Assembly (NCBI GenBank): GCA_030613045.1
Contig: JAUWMS010000040.1
Coordinates: 1 to 10,485, forward strand
DNA length: 10,485 nt
DNA from: Candidatus Latescibacterota bacterium
GTDB taxonomy: Bacteria; Latescibacterota; 4484-107
Reading direction: 5' to 3'
Positions within the stretch are counted from its first letter, which is position 1. Every line of letters starts with the position of its first letter. Made by a program: the position numbers and the translations under genes. A model generated the notes under the pieces. It saw nothing but the letters and a program-made list of their open reading frames with translations. It did no database searches and had not been told where the DNA came from. Shown here in pieces: positions 6,490-10,485 of this stretch.

Positions 6490-6885
6490 TTCATCATTCC
6501 TCTCGGTTCTAATATACCGTCTCCAGTCCAATTTTCCATGACTACCAAAGTTTATGAGTAGTCCGACTTTCATGCCCGTTGCCTTTAAATAATTGATGAT
6601 CTGTGCTTCCTCAATCTTCGCTAATTTAGGGATACCTTTGAACTCAACTACGATCTTGCCAAATCCAACATAGTCGGCTATGAATTCTCCGATTAGTTTT
6701 TGACCTTTGTAATGGACAGGGATTCTAACTTGAGTTTTGTGTGGTATTTGTCTTTGGGTTGACTCCAATACCATAGCTTCTTCATAGACTGACTCAAGAA
6801 ACCCCGGCCCCAATTCTTTATGAACCTCCATAGCAGCGCCTACTATCGCGTAAACTTCCTCTTTGTATAATAGATCTCTCTCCAT
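6472..6885 (-). CDS. GxxExxY-family protein (PDDEXK nuclease-like)
   Basis: A 137-residue protein of the GxxExxY family, named from the motif seen here as GFLESVY in ELGPGFLESVYEEAM. The family is placed among PDDEXK nuclease-like folds. The matching core is GEFIADYV (Asp), then VVEFKGI (E-x-K), then EEAQIINYLKATGMKVGLLINFG, a hallmark stretch. Its biochemical activity is not established as far as I know. Length is close to the usual of about 125, with an extended C-terminus (about RTERNDEFLRAP), the last five residues coming from repeat copy B. The start is the ATG at 6883-6885, with a weak purine-rich stretch (GGGAAGGACA) close upstream rather than a good Shine-Dalgarno. It sits between direct repeats A/B and C, and its codon use is more A/T-rich than its neighbours', consistent with a mobile or recently gained unit. 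Confidence 0.92.
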   Translation of the reverse strand: MERDLLYKEEVYAIVGAAMEVHKELGPGFLESVYEEAMVLESTQRQIPHKTQVRIPVHYKGQKLIGEFIADYVGFGKIVVEFKGIPKLAKIEEAQIINYLKATGMKVGLLINFGSHGKLDWRRYIRTERNDEFLRAP

Positions 6886-6911
6886 TGTCCTTCCCGCCCC
6901 TTCTCGGATCC

Positions 6912-7005
6912 ATTCTCTTCAGCCACTAAGAACGCGAAGATACGCGAAGAAAAAAACTATGCCCCCCGCAAAATCGAGATAGACCGTGCACTTCGCGGTT
7001 CAATG
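6912..7005. repeat. CGCGAAG palindromic repeat, copy C
   Basis: Its first 46 bases (6912-6957) equal 6340-6385 exactly, and ATAGACCGTGCACTTCGCGG at 6979-6998 matches the second half of copy A with a deletion of about 18 bases. It lies upstream of the GxxExxY start, so copies A and C bracket that gene in direct orientation 572 bases apart. The remaining bases between it and the gene at 7044 show no terminator or other feature. Confidence 0.88.
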
Positions 7006-7043
7006 GCCGTTCAGGTGCTCGGAATCACCGCGCTCATTTTTGG

Positions 7044-7481
7044 TTATTCTTCACGCACCTCTATCGTCGTACCTGGCGCGATCCCTTCCCTCTCGATGAC
7101 CACAGTGCTCTGAAAAGTCACCTCCACATCCACCGTCCCGGAAGGCACGCCGAATACCGCTTCCAGAGCCCCCGGGCGCGAACGGATCTCCCGATAGCCC
7201 AACAAATTCCTGGTACCCGCCTCATAAATCCGCACCTTGGCCCCAATGCCATCGCCCCTTCCGGCCGCATACACCTTCACCTTGACAAAGCCAGAGCCTT
7301 CACTTTTTTTGGGGTTTTGACACAACACATTCCGTCCATAATTGACCACGTACAGATCCAGATCGCCATCTCCATCGTAATCCCCCCAGGCACAAGCCGT
7401 CCTGAAATCGGGAGCAGCCGGCAACTGTCCCGACGCAACCGAGAACCTCACATCCAAGTTGTATGAATAAAGAAAATTCAT
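7044..7481 (-). CDS. FG-GAP repeat plus ASPIC/UnbV-like domain, downstream part of a TAG-split gene
   Basis: A 145-codon frame starting at the ATG directly after the in-frame TAG of the upstream part, with no frame change. It holds the last FG-GAP/VCBS unit (AWGDYDGDGDLDLYVVNYG, a calcium-binding Dx[DN]xDxxxD loop) and then, from about residue 65, a region resembling the ASPIC/UnbV domain (GDGIGAKVRIYEAGTRNLLG, then EAVFGVPSGTVDVEV), usually the C-terminal end of such secreted repeat proteins. It has no signal peptide, and its first residues (MNFLYSYN) look like the tail of the preceding repeat, where the other units have LYRN. It could be made by reinitiation, since GGGAGG lies just upstream of the ATG, or by readthrough. 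Alone it would be a cytoplasmic fragment, so a broken gene is the simplest reading. The domain call is by pattern. Confidence 0.75.
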   Translation of the reverse strand: MNFLYSYNLDVRFSVASGQLPAAPDFRTACAWGDYDGDGDLDLYVVNYGRNVLCQNPKKSEGSGFVKVKVYAAGRGDGIGAKVRIYEAGTRNLLGYREIRSRPGALEAVFGVPSGTVDVEVTFQSTVVIEREGIAPGTTIEVREE

Positions 7482-7484
7482 CTA
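7482..7484 (-). other. In-frame TAG codon inside the FG-GAP protein gene
   Basis: On the minus strand the sequence is GGAGGA-TAG-ATG. The codon lies within the fourth FG-GAP unit, between DLNVASVAESKGG and MNFLYSYN, not at a domain edge. TAG also ends the large secreted-protein gene (8263-8265) and the GxxExxY gene (6472-6474), so general reassignment of TAG is unlikely. Confidence 0.85.
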
Positions 7485-8159
7485 TCCTCCCTTCGATTCC
7501 GCGACCGAAGCCACGTTCAGATCCTGATCGCCGTCTCCATCGTAATCCCCAAAATCCGCATCGTAACTGACCCAACCCGGTTTCGTGTCCCGTACGCCAG
7601 CCTGAGACGTCACGTCCGTAAAGGTCCCGCTATCATTGCGGTATAACGTATTTGCCCCGATGTTCGTTAGAAAAAGATCCGGATCGCCGTCCCCGTCATA
7701 ATCCGCCCAGCGACCGGCTTTCCCGATCTCACGATTCCGAACGCCCGCCTCACAACTCACCTCTTCAAACGTTCCATCTCCCTTGTTCCGATACAGCGTA
7801 TTCTCCTGCTCCCGATTGACCACGTACAAATCCAGATCTCCGTCCCCATCAAAATCCACCCACTCTGCCTCCTCACTATCCCGCTTGTCCGCCACGCCAG
7901 CCGCCGGGGCCACGTCGGTAAACGTCCCATCGCCATTATTCCGATACAGCGCATTGGCGAAATAAAATTTGCACAGATACAGATCCAAATCCTCGTCCCC
8001 ATCGTAATCCCCCCAAGCCAATCCGATACCGGACAACATATTGACCACCCCGGCCACTTCGGTCACGTCCTCGAATCGCGCCTCCGACGCCTTTCCAAGA
8101 AACACCAGAAATGCCACCATCCCTATAATCAGTCCCACTCGAACTGTGTAAGATTTCAA
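7482..8159 (-). CDS. Exported FG-GAP/VCBS repeat protein, upstream part of a TAG-split gene
   Basis: A 225-residue frame encoding an exported calcium-binding repeat protein, N-terminal part. The signal peptide runs from MKSYTVRVGLIIGMVAF to about residue 26 (KASEA). Four FG-GAP/VCBS units follow, each of the form FTDV-x-AGV … WGDYDGDGDLDLYLV … NTLYRNNGDG, with acidic calcium-type loops (DYDGDEDLDL, DFDGDGDLDL, DYDGDGDPDL, DYDGDGDQDL). Such units form beta-propeller blades in surface or periplasmic proteins. The start is a TTG at 8157-8159: GGAGGG at 8168-8173 lies 8 bases upstream, and a TGA two codons before blocks any longer frame. It ends at a TAG inside the fourth unit, and the same frame continues at once as 7044-7481, together about 370 residues. 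The fused form would be a normal ASPIC/UnbV-type secreted protein. Confidence 0.85.
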   Translation of the reverse strand: MKSYTVRVGLIIGMVAFLVFLGKASEARFEDVTEVAGVVNMLSGIGLAWGDYDGDEDLDLYLCKFYFANALYRNNGDGTFTDVAPAAGVADKRDSEEAEWVDFDGDGDLDLYVVNREQENTLYRNKGDGTFEEVSCEAGVRNREIGKAGRWADYDGDGDPDLFLTNIGANTLYRNDSGTFTDVTSQAGVRDTKPGWVSYDADFGDYDGDGDQDLNVASVAESKGG

Positions 8160-8167
8160 GGTTCATT

Positions 8168-8173
8168 CCCTCC
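8168..8173 (-). promoter_or_regulatory. Shine-Dalgarno sequence selecting the TTG start of the FG-GAP protein
   Basis: GGAGGG on the minus strand, 8 bases before the TTG at 8159. The nearby ATG at 8163-8165 is out of frame with the repeat protein and sits too close to this sequence. Confidence 0.65.
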
Positions 8174-8182
8174 GATAAGTAA

Positions 8183-8269
8183 GGGGCACTGGGCATCAGA
8201 CATCAGGCATTAGTGCCCCCATCATCCCCCCCCCCTATTGCCCAATGCCGAATGACCGATGACTAATTA
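8183..8269. repeat. Intergenic inverted-repeat element with a C10 tract
   Basis: GGGGCACT at 8183-8190 pairs perfectly with AGTGCCCC at 8212-8219 around a 21-base loop. On a larger scale, in minus-strand RNA CATCGGTCATTCGGCATT (near 8244-8261) can pair with AATGCCTGATGTCTGATG (near 8194-8211) as an 18-bp stem with two wobbles and two mismatches. The two folds share sequence and exclude each other. A run of ten C (8226-8235) lies between. The right end, 8240-8269, matches the copy at 2502-2524 and includes the stop codon of the large secreted-protein gene. There is no T-run, so it is not a standard terminator. Confidence 0.7.
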
Positions 8270-10485
8270 TTCCAGACCACCACCGTCTTTTTCGCCTGAA
8301 CGTTCTCCCCCACTCGAATCAGCACAATATACATGCCGCTGTGCACCACGTCCCCGTCGGCATCTTTTCCGTCCCATGCCTTCGCATTCCCTCCGGGCTG
8401 CATCCGCTCATTCTCCGTCACCACCCGCATCAAACGCCCGGCCTCATCATAGATCTCAATCGTCACCTCCGACGCCGCGCCCAAGTCGAACGAGATGTCC
8501 GTCTCGGCGTTCAGACCGCCGCCCTCGGGTGAAAACACCCTCGGCTGACAATCCACGGACGTCACGCCTCCCACCCCGGACGGAGCAGCGCCCACAAACA
8601 CCGCAAACGCGCCCAATCGCCTCACCGCCGTAGTAATCGCAGCCCCCTGGTTCAGCGGCGCGTCCACCGTGCCCCCGAGACGCTTCCAATCCGAATTTGA
8701 ATCGCCCCGGTGAAAAATCGCCAACGTCCCATCTCCGCTCTTCTCACAGAAAAACCGCAACGTGGCCGGCTTCCGCAATGTGTCCACGCCCGCTGCCTCG
8801 AACAAAATCCCGGCACCCACCGCCGCATATCCCTCCGGCAGCGGCGTCAGATCATTCTCCGCCACCTCTCTCAGTGCGATCTCCTGATCCGCATCGAGCG
8901 CATTCGGCGGAAGAAACAACGACACCGTCCCCGCCTCGTTCTCCAGCGTTCCTCCGGGCCAGACCGCCACCACGCTGGCCGTGCGGAACCGCCATCGAAA
9001 ATCCTCCGCCATCCGATTGCCCACCGAATCCCGCACACTCGACGACACCCACGCCTCGTACTCCGTATCCTGCGCCAACTCCTCCGCCGGATCGAAAAGG
9101 GCCGTCCGCAGCTGGGCATCGTAGCTGAATGCCCCGGCGACGGGATCGCCCCCGCGCATCAGCTTGAAATGCTCCGACGCCACCGAACTCCCATCCATCG
9201 TCTCACTGAAGGTGATCGTTAGATTCGAACTCCGCCGCACCCCGGTCTGATCCGGCTCCGGTGTGACATGCGCGGCCACCGGCATCTCCGTATCGATCCG
9301 GAACGCCGCCGCCGCCGGATCCGGCGTCATCTCGTTACCCATCTCGTCCGCCGCCCCCTCCACGGACACCACAGCCCCCCCGGAAGCAAATTCCTGCAAC
9401 ACCGTGGCCTTACCGGTCCATGTTTCTCCCGCGAAATTCACCGCTTCCACAGCCACCGCAATTCCTCCCACAGGCATAAACGTCACCTTCGGAGAGACCG
9501 CCGTATTCATCCCGGAATGGGCTTCGGAGAAGGTCACGATCACCATCACGTCCTGCCCGATGCCCACGACCGGAGGAACCACCGTCACCGCGGCCGTCGG
9601 GGCAATCGTGTCCACCACAAAACGCTCCTCCGCGGACCACGCCGACCGCTCGAACCCATGGTCCACCGTTCGCACCGACCAGTAATAAAATCCGCTTTCC
9701 AAACCGTGCACCGTCAACGACCGCCCCAAACCAACGTTCCCGAATCCAAGAGCGGCCTTCCCACCGCGCACGTCGTCTCCTTCGGAAACCGTCCCCACCC
9801 TCAGATCGTAGCTCAAACTCCGCGAAGGCGTCCAATCGTCCAAACCCGCGTCCCAGGAAAGTGTCACCGAACCCGCCTTCGGAACCGACACCAATCCGGA
9901 CGGCTGCTCAGGCGCGGCATTGGGGACAATCAGAGCTTGCAGATTATCGTACACGCGGGAGGATTCCATAAACTCCCAACCGCTCAACTCCTGCCCGCTC
10001 GCCACCAGATCCAGGTCCCCGTCGCCGTCCACGTCGCACCAACCCACCGAACTGCCCTGCACCCCGACGGGCGTCCGAAACCCCCCTTCCGTCAGGTTTC
10101 CCGCGCCATCGTTCGTGTAGATTTTGAGCACCGGCGCCCCGCGTAAGCTCCCGGACAAGGCCAGATCGAGCGTGCCATCGTTGTCCATATCCCCCCATGC
10201 CAAAGCGCCGATATCCACTCCGGCCAAATCCACGAGCGCGTCGGAGAAAGCGTCCCCATCGGTCCGATAGATTTTGGAGACCCTCACCCCGCTTGCAGCC
10301 TTTCCGCACAGCGCCAGATCCAGATCCCCGTCGCCATCATAATCTCCCCAGGCCACCGCACTCGACGGTAAATCGACCAAATCCAGATCAGAACGCTCCG
10401 TAAGATGCCCCCCCGGAGCGGTTTCATAGATCCGGGTGAAAAAAGTCCCGGTCTTCGGCCCTCCCGTACGCGCCAGATCCGGGTC
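8263..10485 (-). CDS. Large secreted FG-GAP / Ig-like / FlgD-like C-terminal domain protein (N-terminus cut off)
   Basis: The frame is open through the right window edge, so at least 740 residues with the start outside; an internal TTG at 10378-10380 is not the true start. In visible-residue numbers: FG-GAP units about 1-170 (DPDLARTGG, WGDYDGDGDLDLALCG, WGDMDNDGTLDLALSG, WCDVDGDGDLDLVASG); a fibronectin-III-like domain about 188-292 (SYDLRVGTVSEG, FYYWSVRTVDHGFERSAW); an Ig-like domain about 293-400; a Big_5-like domain about 405-503 (NLTITFSETMDGSSV); a ZU5-like stretch about 505-630 (GGTLENEAGTVSLFLPPNAL); and a C-terminal FlgD-type Ig domain about 650-740 (IEIYDEAGRLMRVV, AWDGKDADGDVVHSGMYIV). 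That last domain often serves as a sorting or anchoring tail in secreted FCB-group proteins. Probable surface or extracellular protein; ligand unknown. The stop TAG lies inside a repeat copy. Confidence 0.92.
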   Translation of the reverse strand, partial: DPDLARTGGPKTGTFFTRIYETAPGGHLTERSDLDLVDLPSSAVAWGDYDGDGDLDLALCGKAASGVRVSKIYRTDGDAFSDALVDLAGVDIGALAWGDMDNDGTLDLALSGSLRGAPVLKIYTNDGAGNLTEGGFRTPVGVQGSSVGWCDVDGDGDLDLVASGQELSGWEFMESSRVYDNLQALIVPNAAPEQPSGLVSVPKAGSVTLSWDAGLDDWTPSRSLSYDLRVGTVSEGDDVRGGKAALGFGNVGLGRSLTVHGLESGFYYWSVRTVDHGFERSAWSAEERFVVDTIAPTAAVTVVPPVVGIGQDVMVIVTFSEAHSGMNTAVSPKVTFMPVGGIAVAVEAVNFAGETWTGKATVLQEFASGGAVVSVEGAADEMGNEMTPDPAAAAFRIDTEMPVAAHVTPEPDQTGVRRSSNLTITFSETMDGSSVASEHFKLMRGGDPVAGAFSYDAQLRTALFDPAEELAQDTEYEAWVSSSVRDSVGNRMAEDFRWRFRTASVVAVWPGGTLENEAGTVSLFLPPNALDADQEIALREVAENDLTPLPEGYAAVGAGILFEAAGVDTLRKPATLRFFCEKSGDGTLAIFHRGDSNSDWKRLGGTVDAPLNQGAAITTAVRRLGAFAVFVGAAPSGVGGVTSVDCQPRVFSPEGGGLNAETDISFDLGAASEVTIEIYDEAGRLMRVVTENERMQPGGNAKAWDGKDADGDVVHSGMYIVLIRVGENVQAKKTVVVWNN

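Noticed and set aside
6340..7005. CRISPR array or insertion sequence in the CGCGAAG repeat region
   Set aside because: There are only three uneven copies without regular spacers, and no transposase or cas gene. The gene between them is of the GxxExxY family.
7482..7484. Genome-wide reassignment of TAG to an amino acid
   Set aside because: TAG is the natural stop of the GxxExxY gene and the large secreted-protein gene in this window.
9268..10146. 292-codon plus-strand frame opposite the large secreted protein
   Set aside because: Its composition is typical of an antisense shadow (Arg/His/Pro), with no Shine-Dalgarno or family motif, while the opposite strand has FG-GAP and Ig-like domains.

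Overview
The window looks like a stretch of chromosome from an uncultured, GC-moderate Gram-negative bacterium, probably of the FCB superphylum or a neighbouring candidate phylum (Latescibacterota- or KSB1-like). This rests on a PorV-type outer-membrane barrel, large secreted FG-GAP/VCBS proteins, a FlgD-like C-terminal sorting-type domain, a CHASE2 adenylate cyclase, and intergenic spaces filled with short palindromic repeats. The phylum is an inference; there is no rRNA or other marker here.

All credible genes lie on the minus strand, so transcription runs from high to low coordinates. From the right edge: a large secreted protein with FG-GAP repeats, Ig/Fn3-like domains and a FlgD-like C-terminus (8263 to beyond 10485, N-terminus cut off); a smaller exported FG-GAP protein with an ASPIC/UnbV-like end, split by one in-frame TAG (7044-8159); a GxxExxY-family protein (6472-6885) between direct copies of a palindromic repeat; a 768-residue fusion of a PorV-like barrel, a transglutaminase-like domain and TPR repeats (4016-6322); a vapB/vapC toxin-antitoxin pair (3180-3835); a small exported TPR-like protein (2539-3099) followed by a clear intrinsic terminator (2439-2475); and a CHASE2-transmembrane-adenylate cyclase running off the left edge (1-2261).

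Most genes here concern the cell envelope: two secreted calcium-binding propeller-type proteins, an outer-membrane barrel with probable periplasmic enzymatic and scaffold domains, a periplasmic TPR protein, and a sensor cyclase that would turn a periplasmic signal into cAMP. A type IX-like secretion link between the PorV-like barrel and the protein with the FlgD-like C-terminus is plausible but unproven.

Nearly every intergenic space holds a different short repeat: a nested palindrome at 2273-2409, a hairpin at 3121-3178, an AATGTCAAA array at 3963-4012, three copies of a CGCGAAG palindrome around the GxxExxY gene, and an ATGAC-type inverted repeat at 8183-8269 with a partial second copy at 2502-2524. 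Several start at or within a few bases of the Shine-Dalgarno sequence of the next gene. No tRNA, rRNA, CRISPR array or insertion-sequence transposase was seen.
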